Positions 39,233 to 51,306 of a stretch of DNA of 64,000 nucleotides are shown in pieces. The stretch spans positions 558,001 to 622,000 of the forward strand of contig JAPFFF010000009.1 in the NCBI GenBank assembly GCA_039105265.1, in the 5' to 3' direction. Each line of letters starts with the position of its first letter. The first letter of the stretch is position 1. The translations under genes were made by a program, and so were the position numbers. The notes beneath the pieces are model-generated. The model was not told the DNA's origin and did not search any database. It worked only from the letters and a program-made list of their open reading frames with translations. Origin of the DNA: Tritrichomonas musculus. Its lineage: Eukaryota > Parabasalia > Tritrichomonadida > Tritrichomonadidae.

Positions 39233-42200
39233 ATAATGATGAAGTAGGTTTTGAAGAAAATAAGGAATCGGTTTCTGATTTTAAAGTAGTATTTCCAGTA
39301 GAAAATCCTGTTAATCTTAAAGGAGCATTCCCTCTTGTTAAATCTCCAACTCCACTTTTTGTTGTTTCTGAACCAGGTCTTGTTGATGAAGTTGTTGTTG
39401 ACGAAGTTGTTGATGATGAAGTTAAAGGATTTGTTTGTTTTGAAGCCATAAATCCATATCTTAAGGGAGTTCCTTGAGTTCCGCCTATTGTCATTCCTGA
39501 ATTCCATCCACTTCCTATAACACTAGTATTTCGAAGACCTGCATTTTGCATTTCTTTTTGTCTACTTCTTTCGTTTAAATCTCTTAATTCTTCCTCTACT
39601 GCAGATTTAGCAGTTTCAAAATCCATTCCTCTAAAATGATCAACTCCTAGAGATGTCATACCTAATTTGCTTCTCATTCTATTTATATCTGCTATCTTAG
39701 GATTCTTATATTGTCTTTCTGTTTTGACTTTAGCATCTTGTTCTTGGAATTTCTTCAATAAAGCAGAGAATTGTTGATGTTGTTGATTCAAATTTTGTTC
39801 TAATGATGTTTTATCCGAAGATTGAGCAATAACTCTTTTATATTGAAAAGATTCTTCATTTAACTCTAATGATGTAGGAATCTCATATTTCATTGTCTTA
39901 ATTTGTCTAATAATTTTTTGGATAGCTGATAAATATTTCTCTATTCGAAGGAAGTTTTCAGCATCTGATATTTTTGGATATATTTTTAAAACCTGATCCA
40001 TTGTATAACTCTGTTCTGGCAAAGAATTATATGAAGCCAAAATCTCTTTGAAATATTCATCTCTATCTTTTTCGAAAGCTTCTTGAATCTTTGGAATTAC
40101 AGCTTTGATTGTTGTTATATTGATATTTGGGGTTTTCTCTCCATCGACAGGAAAATAATTCTCATAAATAAAATCAAGCTCTTTTTCTTCTTTCCCACTT
40201 TTCTTCAAAATATAATTCCAGTCAAATACTAAAGGCATAATTTTGACATTAAAATAAGCAGACATCCAGTCATTTTCTTCATTACATAGTTCATCTAAAT
40301 TATTTGGTGTAATATTTTTTCCAAATTTATTGTTAAATTTATCTAAATCCTCTAATATCATATAAATAATTTTGATATCTTCTTCTGAATTTGCATATTT
40401 TTTTAATTGTTCATTTGTTATCTTATTAGACATCAAAGAATGTTGTTTTGCAGTTTTATCGACTTTATCATCAAAACCATTTAAAAATTCATTCATATCG
40501 TCGATTTCTTTCCGAAGCTGTTCTTCATCTAACTTTGATAATTTGTTGTCTTGTTTGATAGGTTTTGCTTTTTTCCCTTTTGCTTTTGCATATTGCATAA
40601 CAGTAATATTATCTTCTAGAAATTGTTTTGCATCTTTTATTGAAAAATTATGTTGTCTTAATAAAGTATCCATCGTCAAATTTGTTTTCGCTAATTCATT
40701 ATATTCTTTCCTTGGAATTTCTAAAACCATATAAGCTTTTGCTTCATAAGCATTATCAAAATCTCTTGAAACATCATCTAAAGACTTCCAATTTTCTAAA
40801 GTAGAATCATCTTGAGAATTCTCATTATATTCTTCAAATATTTTATCAAGTTCAGGATAATTTACTTTGACGGCCTCAGTTAAATAATTTTTTAATTTTG
40901 AACCTTTCAAACTTTGATAAGTATAAGTATTAACATCATCAACATTCTTAATTTGTTTATTACCGCTTATTTGATTCATTTTTATGATTAATTCCATTAA
41001 AGATATATGTAATTCTGTATCTTTAACATCGACATATTTTCTTCTTATCTCATCCTTATCATTTATCTCAACAGCAAGATCTTCTAATCTTTGATTTAAA
41101 TCTTTATTTGACGAGACTTGTTCTGATCTTTCTTTTGTATTTTGAATGTCCTTTATCAAAGATGATATTAGAGATGGGAAATTTGTATTAAAAGATATTT
41201 TTGAAGAATCTAATGGCTTCGTAGGATAAAAGGAATTTCGATAAAATAATAACAATTCTGCATATGCCTTATTTGCTTTTGGATAAGGTTCTTTACTATT
41301 AGGCCAAACACCTAATTTTCTCAAAGCTCTGTCAGCATTAAATTGAGTACCATGTTGTTGATTCCAAAAATCTAAAGCTTGTTTAAAGACTGGCTCTTGA
41401 GAATTCATATTCATATTTGTAGATTCAGTATGCATTGCTGTATTTTCCTGACTTATTTTCGAATAGAGACTTAAACCATCATCAGAACTCTGAAGAATTT
41501 GTTTTCGAATATCTTCTCTATTATATTTTATTTCTTCCCAAAATTGATTAATTTCATCAATGAAAATATAAATCTGCAAGCCATAAAATGCTTTTCTCTC
41601 TGAATTATCAAATTCATTTTTGACCCAAGTCATATCTCTTTCTGCACCTTCAGATTTGAAATATTGATTATAATTTTCTAAAGCTTTCTTGAATGTCCCT
41701 TCTCCTTTCTCAAATTTATCTCTTTTTGTTTTTTCAAATGTAATATCACTTAATAATAACTTTAAACCTTCTTCTCCTTCTGGATATTTGTTTTCATTAA
41801 TGCGATTTCCTAATAATTTTTTAGCCTCAGCGATTCGAGCAGTTCGTAATAAATAATATCTTGCGCCTACTGTATCATCATTCCACTGACTGATTATTTG
41901 AGGTAAATTTACTTTTGATGTAGGAAATGCATCATTCCATTCTTGAATTGCTTTTTGTAAATCATCATTTTGATCATAATTTGTTTTTCCTTTATTGACT
42001 TTCTTTAAATATTTAATTTGACTTTCATCATTTTTAGAACTATTTTCATTTTCAGTCCAAGGACGATCTGGTAAATTTTTTTCATATTCATGTATTAAAT
42101 TATCTAATTCTAATTTTGTTTCTGTCTTTTTTAAATCTATAGGGTCATTTAGATTTTTAGACCAAATATATCTCTCAACCCAAGTTGAAACATTCTCTGC

Positions 42201-45200
42201 TGGATGATTATTTTGATAAGTACCAAATAATTCATTAAATCTATCTGAAGTTAATTTCTCTTTGTATTTTTCTATTTCTTTGATTTTCTTTTTGAAATGT
42301 TCTTTTTTTGATTAGCATTCATATTCTGATAAGAATAATCTTCATCTCCAAGTTCTTGAAGATAATCGAGATAAATTTTTTCATCCGATCTATTGTCGAA
42401 ATAAGCTTTTGCGACTTCTAAATCTTTTTCAATATCAGTACTTTTTAATTCTTGATATGTCATTAATTCATCATAAGTTAGATTTGCTGCCTTCATCTGC
42501 TTTCCAATCTCTTTCTCAAATAATGCTTTTCGTCTATCATATATATCAATATCTTGCTGCATATTATATATTCCACGGTCATATTCTTCATTGTATTGAG
42601 CTAATTTTTCCTTCATGCTTTTCTTTTTTGTTGAATCATCAATATTTCGTTTATTGTACTGAAACCAAGTTAAGAAAAAGATAACTTCCTCAGAATTGTG
42701 GTGAAATTTCTTATAAATATCTTTCCAGTCTATATTTTGTTTTGTATCCTTTTTATAAAGAAAGAAGTTGTTTCCAGCATGGATATTTAACTTTAAATTT
42801 AGAAAGTCATTATCAACTTTCTGTTTCTCCCGAGTTAATGATATATGAGTTTGTTCATCTGTCTCTTTCTTTAATAATGTTAATTCTTGTTCTGTATATC
42901 CATATTCATCTATTAATTGTTGTTTCAAAATCATATTTCGAAAAGCATACAGAGCATCTTTATATTTCGGATATTGTTCTCTTATCTCTCTTACTGTGAT
43001 TGGTACTTTAAAAACTTTTTGATAGTCTTCAATAATTTGCTTCATCTCATCATTATCAAAATTGTTGTTATTTTCTAATTCATTTTCATATTTTTTCTTT
43101 AAAGCTTCTAAATTGTCTTTTATTATATTTCGTAATCCATCATATTTTTTTCCCTGTTATTGATTCAATATCTCCAATAGTATTTTCAACTTCATAATTC
43201 AATAAATAATTATCATATGACTCTTTTGTTTTCTCTAAGTCAAGAACAATATCTTGAATTGTTTTTGAAGAACGATTTCGAGAATTATATTTTTCTAATT
43301 CAAGTTCTAAATTTCCTTTTTTCCATAACGTTAATTTGTTTATTAAAGAATCGATTTCGTCAATTTGTTCAGAATCTGTTTTTGAATTAGGATTTGCATA
43401 TTCATGAGAAAAACTCTTTTGATATTGATCTTTTGCATTTGCCAAATCCATATGGATAAGATCTTACTAAGTCTTGTATATTTGAATATTTTTTATATTT
43501 TGACCATGGCGTAGTGAATTTTAAACTTGTTAGGAAAACATTTATTTTTGAATATTTGTCAATTTCTCTTCTTAACCAATCTATTTTTGCATCATCACTC
43601 TCTTTAATATTATCCTGATAAGGAATTTTTTGTTTCCCAAATTTTGTTCGATATTCATTTTCGGTAGATAATCTATCTAAAAATTGTTCTGCTTGTGTTT
43701 CATCTGGATATTTCTTCAAGAATCTGACAAAATTTGTAAATCCTGTCGAACCTTTAACTTTATCCCATTTTGCGAATAATTTTGATTTCTGAGATAAGAT
43801 TGTTTTATTTTCTTAATATTCTTTTTTTATAGCACTTTTTATTATCTCCCAATTTGCTTTTGCAGAATCTGTTTTTCCATCTTTCCAGTCATAAGGACCT
43901 TCCCCTGTAAGTTTTGGATAAACTTGTTTTTCCATAATATTTATCATAAATTTCAAAGCCTCATCAACACTACTCAGCTGAGGTATTTGTTTATCCCATG
44001 ACACTTCCCAGACTTCAGCTTCTTTCGTCAATTCTTTAAATTTCTCCACTTCTGCGCTATTCTCCCACCATTCTTTAACATTATAACTATTTCTGAGTTT
44101 TTCTACCAGATCCCAAAGTGGTTTGATATCTTCACCATATTTGCTGTTAACAAGAGGTATCATATGAGTCGGATCGATTTTTTCTCCAAGTCTGTTTTGT
44201 TTATCGCATAGAGCATTGTAATACAAAATTAATATTTCCGCTTTCATTTTATTTATGTTTCCTCCCCAGAGCTTAAATCTACTTTCCCAATCACAAGGTT
44301 TGGTATCATATAGTTCAATTCCAATATCTAAATAATCATCTTCTGGATGTTGGTCGGCATATTCTCTGCTTAACTCCTTATTGATTTCTATTCTATCATT
44401 GTCTAAAGAAGTCATAGTATTTTGAAAATCTCGAATAACACTTTTTGCTTTTTGAATATCGTTTGTTAAACCAGTATAAATTTCTTCTGGATCAACCTTC
44501 AATTCTCCATTTGATGCTTGTTTGTTTTTAAAATATTTTGCAAGATCTATTCGGTTATAATACTTAAAATATTCAGTCAAAAAATCCTTTTCGATAGCAT
44601 TGAGCATAGTTTGTAAAGCTTGATAACCTCCAACAGCTTTTGCCATAACATCTTTTGGCTCAAGAACAACAAGATTATCAGCAGCAAATTTCGCCCATTT
44701 TTCCCAAACTTGATTAAAATTTTTATCAGCAAAAAGACTTTGATTTCTTGAATTAACTTCATTGACTAAATAACTTATTCCTGCTTCTCCCGTTTTTCCA
44801 GAATCCATTAACCATTTTGCGCATTGTTCTGTTGTTTCAAAATGAGGCTTATTAATATTTTTATTCCATAATTGTCTTGCTAATTCTAATGAATATTCCC
44901 CTTTAAAATCTCCTGATATCATATTATATTTTGCTTTCTGAAATTCTTCGAATCTTGTAATAAAATTCTTGATTTGTAGTGCTGCATTATCTGTTTCTAT
45001 CCCAGCGTTTTGAATAAAGCATTGTTTATCTGATGAACATGCAGGAGATGAAACTGGATTATTTTTTTTAACAATGTATTCTTCAAAACTTTTACAGTTT
45101 TTAGCATCAGGATCGATTTTCTTTAGAACGCCAAAATTATTCTCTACTTCAAAATATTTCATCCTCCATTTTTCATCATCTATATCTTTCCAATAACGAA

Positions 45201-47787
45201 GATCATCAAATTTCTCTTTCGGAAGTCCATAAAAATTTTGATTTTTTTCTGTTGTCTTAACCATTTCTTGAACGAGGGTAGGATTCTCTTTTTTCATCCT
45301 TTGATCCCATTTTATCACATCACCATTTATCTCTTTTGAATAAAATCCTTCATCTATTCTCTGTCGAAAAAGATAATCTTTTACACCACAATCCCTGCCT
45401 GTTTTATTTTTCAAAGCTACTTTCAAATTAATATATATTTTTGCTTCTTTGGCGTCTTTAGCATGACCAGCTACTTCTTCGATTGTTATAAAATCAGTAT
45501 TTGTCGATATATAATTCATAACATCTTGGTCTGCAGCAATAATGTTTTGACGTTTTTGATATTCTACAATTTTATCATCTAAATGTTTAACAATACTGCT
45601 TATAGGTTTTGTTTTATTTCGAAGTTCAGGACCATAATTGTTGTCATATTGACTATTATATTTAATAAGGGTTTGTAATTTTGGTATAACTTGACTTATA
45701 TAATCATACCATCTTTCAATATCCCAATCATAAGAATCTAAAAGAGCAGCCCAATCTTGATTAATAAACTCTTTATCATATTCACTTTGATTATCGAGAA
45801 TATTCTGAATTATTGGCAGTCTCGTTTGATTATCTTCTTTAAGGTCTGCAATAGCCGCATCTGCATTACCTTTATGTTTCTCTTTTAATTTCTTGATTCT
45901 TGGTTCTAATTTTTTATATTGATCTTCAGGTATTGTTTTTAGAACCGGGTCTGAATAGGTTAGTAAAGTAATTTCGATAACTGTACCATTTTGTCCTGGG
46001 ACCGTTTTACGGACTCCTGACATTACTTCAGCAAAATAATTATAAACCTCTAACCATTGATTTTCTGATATTTGTTTTTCATTTTCGATAATTAATTTTG
46101 CTTCATCAATATCTTTATCTTTATATTTTTCTGCTTCTTCCTCAATTTCTTTATTTGTAACCTCAGGATTTTTTGCTTTTAACATATCTTTGACAGCATC
46201 TCTTTTGATATTTCCATTCTTGATCTCATCTATCATAGCATTCCTTTTTGCTATAGCATCTTGAAGAATTTTTTCGACGTTTATCATCGTTGTTTTTGCT
46301 CCATTTGAAGCTTGAGCTTCTCTCTCTTTCAAAGAATTTCGTAATTTGTCGTTTGTTTCATCCAAAGAATTCATGAGAATAGAGATTTGTTCTTCGAACC
46401 ATTTATTTTCATCGCCTCCTCTATTGTCATCCGCAAATTGGAATTCTCGTTCCATAAAGTCATGTCTTGTTGCTCTGATGCTGTTTTCAAGATAATCGAA
46501 ATAATGTTGGAGATTCTCAGGAAGTTGATCACTGATATTAAATCTCTGCCAAAATTTATCTTTATCTCTTATCAATGTCTTTAGCATTGCCCTTGCTTGG
46601 AGGGTTCCGTGTCGTTTCAAATCAGCAAGTCTAGCACGAATTTCTGCAATTTCTTTTAATTTTTGATAATCAGCTCCTAAAGCAAAAAATTGTTTTGCGA
46701 CATTTTCAGCAGTTATTCTCTCACCAGAAGCTTGGAGAGTTAATATTGCTTTTTCCAAATTTTTGAATGGAAGGTTATGCGATATTATTGTTGTAGTACC
46801 TTGGACTGATAAAAAGTCATTTATTCCGATTTCTCCTTGGATCGCATGCATGAGTTTTTCAAAATCAAGATTTTCCTTAATCATTTTATCTTCATCCCCT
46901 TTTCCTTGTGTCCAAAAATCGATAACGGATGGTTGAAAATCCTCATTTTCAAAAATAGATAGATGGAGATCTCGTAAAATATTTAAGCCATTTGAAGTTT
47001 CGTTCAGATTTTTCCAGTTAGTATGTAGCTTACCCATCTTATCACCCAAGAAGAAGCTCGCTAATTGGACATATGATAAGTTAATTTGATATGCATTATC
47101 TCCAAAAACAAATTCCTCTGTACAAAATTGAGTCTTGTGAGATTCCCAAAAGTCAGGTTTTTCCTTATTTTTCTTCCAAAATTTGAAAAATACATGAGCT
47201 TCCTCCTCTGTCATACCAGTTTGTTCCAAAATAACATTGTTTAATGGCAGATTAACGATTTGTTGATATCTCGCTGTTTGGACAACTCCAACGGCGTCTT
47301 TTAGACTTATTCCATTCAAAAATGATTGTTTTACTTCAGCTGCTGCTTGTGCTGGTGTCATGTCTTTTCCCAAAAGATAATTCCCAGTATGATATTCAAT
47401 AAGAAGTCGAAGGAAATAAAATTTGATATAGTTAGGAAAACTTTGTTTTTCAATGGAGGTTTTGATTTCGTTATACCATTCTGGGATCGATCCACTAGCA
47501 AAATTCCGCAATTTTGTGATTACTTCTGTCGATACATCAACAACATTCATGTTTTGATATGCCGCGAGATATTGTGCTTCCTCTTGATTGATATCTGGCA
47601 CTGTGTCAATATATTGTGGTTGATGAGGCTGATATTGTTGTTGTTGAGCTAGTTGTTGTTGAGCTTGTTGTTGTTGAGCTAGTTGTTGAAATAGTTGTTG
47701 ACCTTGTTGTTGAATAGAGCTATGAAAATCTGGGTCATCAACACCCCAAGTAATGAATTCACCGCCATCATTGTTCATCCAAGACAT
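39195..47787 (-). pseudogene. Giant repetitive protein gene of unit D (8.6 kb), broken
   Basis: The start at 47787 (MSWMNNDGGEF; the earlier in-frame ATG lies in a repeat) opens 1324 codons to a TAA at 43813-43815. The same frame continues past it (SKLFAKWDKV.GSTGFTNFVRFLKKYPD), then shifts near 43440, 43145 and 42295 at or near A-runs, and runs on without stops to 39195. The product has an N-terminal Gln-rich stretch (LAQQQQAQQQ), many loosely repeated helical modules with a [KR].YP...A..FL signature and scattered Trp, and a C-terminal Ser/Thr/Gly/Phe-rich tail. No enzyme motif. A tape-measure, tegument or scaffold role is only a guess. Confidence 0.7.
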
Positions 47788-47797
47788 TATCGATAGG

Positions 47798-47906
47798 GCA
47801 GCGACCAATGTCCCTACTTTAACGGTCATCGTTAACGGTCATAATGGTAGGGACAAATGGAGCAGCGACAAATGTCCCTACTTTAACGGTCATTTTTAAC
47901 GGTTAT
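47798..47906. repeat. Tandem 45-bp repeat upstream of the giant gene
   Basis: Copies at 47798-47842 and 47862-47906 share GCAGCGACNAATGTCCCTAC and TTTAACGGTCAT..TTAACGGT. A partly inverted piece (GTAGGGACAAATGGAGC) lies between them. AACGGT/ACCGTT sites resemble Myb-type recognition sequences; this could be the promoter of the giant gene or an old element end. Confidence 0.6.
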
Positions 47907-48461
47907 AGTATATATTTACCTGTAAAAACAACGAGAGATGTGAATTTTATGATAAATTACGCATAAAATGTTTTAACAATGCTTGATTACAAAAATGTTT
48001 ATAAGACGAATTCAAAAAAACTGAAAATTCAGATAAAAATTAGAATATGATTTATCCAAAAAAAAACTTAATAAATTAGTCGAAATGTTAACGTTAACAT
48101 TATACAAAAGATGTTTATTTAAATTAAAACAAAATATTCTTCTATATTAGGAAATAATATTATTAGTAATTTCTTTATCTGCATTTATAAAAATATTTTT
48201 AAGTTAAATAGCATGTGAAGTTCTTATAAATAGTTTTGTTTGATATTTTCATGGGCAAAAAAGTTGAATGCAATATTTCAAATTTTCTTGAAAAAAGTAT
48301 GAATAGGTGGTCATGGATTTTTTAATAAAAATATACTTTTTCCCATCATTGCTAAAACAAAGTAATTTCTTTTTATCAAATGATTTTTTAATTATATAAT
48401 TACATATTTATCAAATATATGTAAGGAAATGCATTAAAATTTGAAAATTACTTCGATCTTT
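47907..48461. other. AT-rich noncoding stretch between units D and C
   Basis: Nothing coding was seen. The sequence is extremely AT-rich with scattered homopolymers. The right limit is the AGTAGTATA start of unit C; the right end of unit D itself was not identified. Confidence 0.5.
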
Positions 48462-48521
48462 AGTAGTATATACTAGTCGGTTTCCGCGGAGCCTGGGGCC
48501 CACGCGTCAACACGAACTAGT
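48462..48521. repeat. Putative left terminal repeat of unit C
   Basis: It begins AGTAGTATATACTAGTCGGT, sharing the first nine bases with the ends of A and B, followed by a GC-rich stretch (CCGCGG, GGGGCCC) that stands out from the AT-rich flank. The partner end lies outside the window, so the inverted repeat cannot be verified. Confidence 0.55.
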
Positions 48522-48590
48522 TAAAAAAAAAAAAAAAAATAAAAAATAAAAAAAAAAAATTTAAAAAAAAAAAAAAATTAATAAAATATT
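48522..48590. repeat. A-rich low-complexity run
   Basis: Nearly pure A with a few T, directly after the putative terminal repeat. Confidence 0.8.
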
Positions 48591-48595
48591 TTTCC

Positions 48596-48790
48596 CAAAG
48601 AAGCATCTTTATTGTAAACGGCTTGGGTATCACCCCTAGAAGCCTCTTAGTAGCGAAGAAGCATCTTTATGTGAAGTGAGAAGCCTCTTAGTAGCGAAGA
48701 AGCATCTTTATGTGAAGTGAGAAGCCTCTTAGTAGCAAAGAAGCATCTTTATTGTAAACGGCTAAGGTACCACCCCCGAGAAGCCTCTTT
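48596..48790. repeat. 41-bp minisatellite containing GAAGCATCTTTAT
   Basis: Two close copies of a 41-bp unit (AGCGAAGAAGCATCTTTATG...AGAAGCCTCTTAGT) are flanked by two variants (TTATTGTAAACGGCT...). The core AAAGAAGCATCT also occurs in the arrays at 59341 and 60571. Confidence 0.8.
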
Positions 48791-48822
48791 TGAAGAACCT
48801 ATCTAATTTATAGGTATGTAAA

Positions 48823-49158
48823 ATGTCATTTGTACCTCTAAAGGGATTTACCAATGATTATGAGATATTGAATAGGTACCCCTTTACTATTAGACGTAAG
48901 AGTAATCACTTTATATGCAAGGATAGTAAGCACAATGAGGGGTATATACGTGTTTGTCTAAATGGCACCTACTACTTGAAACATGTACTTATTGCAAGGC
49001 AGTTCATACCTAATGATGACCCACGACATAAAACAGAGATAGACCATAAAAACAGGAATAGGGCTGATTATCGCCTAAGTAATCTTCGCTGGGTAACTCC
49101 ATCCGAAAATAACTATAACAGGGTCATGCCAAAAATTATAAATGCGAGGGCAGATTAG
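48823..49158 (+). CDS. Short HNH endonuclease with NUMOD4-like N-terminus
   Basis: The product has 111 residues: FVPLKGFTNDYEILNRYPFTIRR, then KHVLIARQFIPNDDP, TEIDHKNRNRADYRLSNLRWVTPSENNYN. This is the complete NUMOD4-HNH core but lacks the C-terminal domain of the 200-residue HNH protein at 31061-31663. It may be a minimal or truncated nuclease. It is the first gene of unit C and overlaps the end of the next, opposite gene by 23 bases. Confidence 0.8.
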   Translation: MSFVPLKGFTNDYEILNRYPFTIRRKSNHFICKDSKHNEGYIRVCLNGTYYLKHVLIARQFIPNDDPRHKTEIDHKNRNRADYRLSNLRWVTPSENNYNRVMPKIINARAD

Positions 49159-49399
49159 ATATTTGGTACTCTAAGAACTCAAAGGCAAAGTGTTCTATTT
49201 GGTCGATAAATTCCAAATCACCATCTTTCATAATTACATTAAGAATTTCAGGTTCGAAATACTCAGCAGCTAACTCTTTTATCTTTTTAATTAAAATACC
49301 GCATATACCCTCATTAGTCTCACATCTATAATCATAGAGGTAAGATACTATTTTATAGAGAATATTCATACGCTCTTTTAAAGTCATGTTATAAGCCAT
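49136..49399 (-). CDS. Small helical protein of unknown function
   Basis: The product has 87 residues from the ATG at 49399, mostly helix-forming (LKERMNILYKIVSYLYDY, LIKKIKELAAEYFE) with acidic and hydrophobic spacing. It is convergent with the HNH gene and divergent from the coiled-coil gene. No homologue recognised in A. Confidence 0.5.
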   Translation of the reverse strand: MAYNMTLKERMNILYKIVSYLYDYRCETNEGICGILIKKIKELAAEYFEPEILNVIMKDGDLEFIDQIEHFAFEFLEYQISNLPSHL

Positions 49400-49443
49400 T
49401 TATATAAAAATAAAAATAAACAATTGAAAATTATTTAATCAAT

Positions 49444-49453
49444 TCACTTTTTT
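49444..49453 (+). promoter_or_regulatory. Initiator-like TCACTTTTTT
   Basis: It lies 2 bases before the ATG at 49456. Similar elements lead other C genes: minus strand at 59007-58998 (TCATTTTTTT), minus strand at 60095-60086 (TCACTATTTT), plus strand at 60255-60264 (TCATTTTAAT) and 61953-61962 (TCACTTTTAT). Confidence 0.6.
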
Positions 49454-49455
49454 CT

Positions 49456-49698
49456 ATGATGAATTTCGATAAGAAGATACGGTTGACTACCGAAATGCTC
49501 AACGCTAAAATCATGGATGAAAAGCAAAAGCTTGAAACTTACTTGTTGCTCCAAATTGATCAACTCAACCAACGACTTGATGATGTTCTTAATAGGGTCA
49601 ACCTGCTATCCTTAAAACTCGATTCTGTCATTGATGACCTTGCAAAGATGAAGGTCAACGTTGATGATATCAATAACAGCCTTGAAAACCTTCTTTAA
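49456..49698 (+). CDS. Coiled-coil protein of 80 residues
   Basis: Nearly the entire product is a heptad-repeat helix (LLLQIDQLNQRLDDVLNRVNL and LDSVIDDLAKMKVNVDDINN). Base composition is less AT-rich than its neighbours. An Initiator-like element stands just before the ATG. By shape it resembles trimerising fibre stalks or adaptor helices; function unknown. Confidence 0.6.
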   Translation: MMNFDKKIRLTTEMLNAKIMDEKQKLETYLLLQIDQLNQRLDDVLNRVNLLSLKLDSVIDDLAKMKVNVDDINNSLENLL

Positions 49699-49740
49699 TA
49701 AACAACATCTTCTACTTACACTCTTTTATTTGTTTTTTAA

Positions 49741-51288
49741 ATGACAAGTGAGATAGGTATACAGACAAGACCTCAAAACAAGATACAATTATTACAAGGT
49801 AGTTTTAAATTTACACCTAAGCTAGCTGATAGGGACCTTGCACGATTTACTCTTGGTTTGGGTCAAACTATATGGAAGTTCTCTAATAATGAGGCAACTC
49901 TGCAAAAACTCTATGAAACATATTTAAATACTCGAATAGCTTTTAGTGAACTACTAGAATTTGCTAATAGGGTCAAGAGAGAGAAACCAAAAGCAAAATT
50001 TAGAGGATGTATCTTTGCAATTAAACTAAATGAAGATGATAAAGATGAAAAAGGGCATTACATAAAAGTATTAAAGCCTTATCAGTATACTCTTAAAGAG
50101 TCTGAAAATGGATATACAAATGAATTCACCTTACATTTTGATATTATCAATATAAAGATAACCCGAACAAAGACTGAAGAGGAGAAAGAGGCTGCAAAGG
50201 AATTGAGAAAGCAGATGAAAGAGAGAACATTAAAAAGTGATAAGAAGAAAGAATACAAGACTGCTGGTGTACAAACAGAAAGCATACCAGAGCTGGCACC
50301 TTTAACTCGACCATTAAGACGACTCGATACATGGCACACATGGAGGAATCGTAAAAAGGCAACAAAGGATGATTTGTCTGACTTGTCTGACGATGAAACA
50401 CCACCGCCACCACCATCACCATCACCACCGCCTCCACGAGCACCATCACCACCGCCTCCACAAGCACCATCACCACCACAATCAAGACATACATCAACAC
50501 ATACCTCTCGAGGTACAAGCCCTCCACCTAAAAGCAATACAGCTCCTAAAAGCAGCACACCTCCTAAAAGCAATACACCTCCTAAAAGCAATACACCAGA
50601 AAAACAACCACCAAAGAAAGATAAAAAGATGAAGTCTCATGATTGGAAGTGTTTGATAAATGATGAAGAAATAGAGAATGATGTTATTGATGACTACCTA
50701 GATCTATTATATCAACAAGGCAAGAGAATGAAAAAGCTACCTGGTATGAGAAAGGCTGAGTTTGATAAAAGAAAAATAACAATTCTCCCTGTTTCATTTT
50801 ATTATGAGATGGATAAAGATTTAGAATTAATTGAGCTTAAGAATGAGGTCGAATATAATACCCAAAAATTAAGCGACCTCTTAGAAGTACCTGAATTACA
50901 TAATAAGAAATTTGATTATTTCGATAAGATATTTATACCTATTTGGTTAGAAGATGAGCATTTGGTAATGTGTGTTGTGCGATATCCTTTGAGAGCTATC
51001 GAATGTTATGACTCAGAAAATAAATCTATGGCAGAACAAGTTTCACAAATTAATAAGTTTTTGGAGTTTCAAGGATTAGAGAAATGCAATACTTATTATA
51101 TCGATGTACCTCACCAAACCAAAGGTAAGGATTGTGGTGTATTTATTATGGAATCAGTAAGAGTTTGCTTACATGAGGGTGAAGGTAAGTTTAAACAAGG
51201 CGACATGCCTAATATAAGAAAGAGGATACTTCGAGAACTTCAAAACAAGAAATTAGAAACAGGTTTTGCATATAGATTAGGAAGCTAA
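49741..51288 (+). CDS. Cysteine protease (adenain/Ulp1-like, C48 type) with Pro-rich linker
   Basis: The product has 515 residues. The N-terminal domain (1-200) is globular and charged; 221-310 is a Pro-rich linker (PPPPPSPSPPPPRAPSPPP and PPKSNT repeats); the C-terminal domain has H407 (DEHLVMCVV), D424 (ECYDSEN) and C465 in TKGKDCGVF, the usual His-Asp-Cys order of Ulp1/adenovirus-type proteases, with VPHQ supplying the oxyanion Gln. Family knowledge: such enzymes mature virion proteins. It directly precedes the penton-like gene. Element A has no counterpart. Confidence 0.9.
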   Translation: MTSEIGIQTRPQNKIQLLQGSFKFTPKLADRDLARFTLGLGQTIWKFSNNEATLQKLYETYLNTRIAFSELLEFANRVKREKPKAKFRGCIFAIKLNEDDKDEKGHYIKVLKPYQYTLKESENGYTNEFTLHFDIINIKITRTKTEEEKEAAKELRKQMKERTLKSDKKKEYKTAGVQTESIPELAPLTRPLRRLDTWHTWRNRKKATKDDLSDLSDDETPPPPPSPSPPPPRAPSPPPPQAPSPPQSRHTSTHTSRGTSPPPKSNTAPKSSTPPKSNTPPKSNTPEKQPPKKDKKMKSHDWKCLINDEEIENDVIDDYLDLLYQQGKRMKKLPGMRKAEFDKRKITILPVSFYYEMDKDLELIELKNEVEYNTQKLSDLLEVPELHNKKFDYFDKIFIPIWLEDEHLVMCVVRYPLRAIECYDSENKSMAEQVSQINKFLEFQGLEKCNTYYIDVPHQTKGKDCGVFIMESVRVCLHEGEGKFKQGDMPNIRKRILRELQNKKLETGFAYRLGS

Positions 51289-51306
51289 TATTTTTATTAA
51301 CCAGAA

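Noticed and set aside
50082-50591. Antisense ORFs opposite the Pro-rich linker of the protease
   Set aside because: The Gly/Val-rich translation is the shadow of Pro codons; the plus-strand protease has catalytic motifs.
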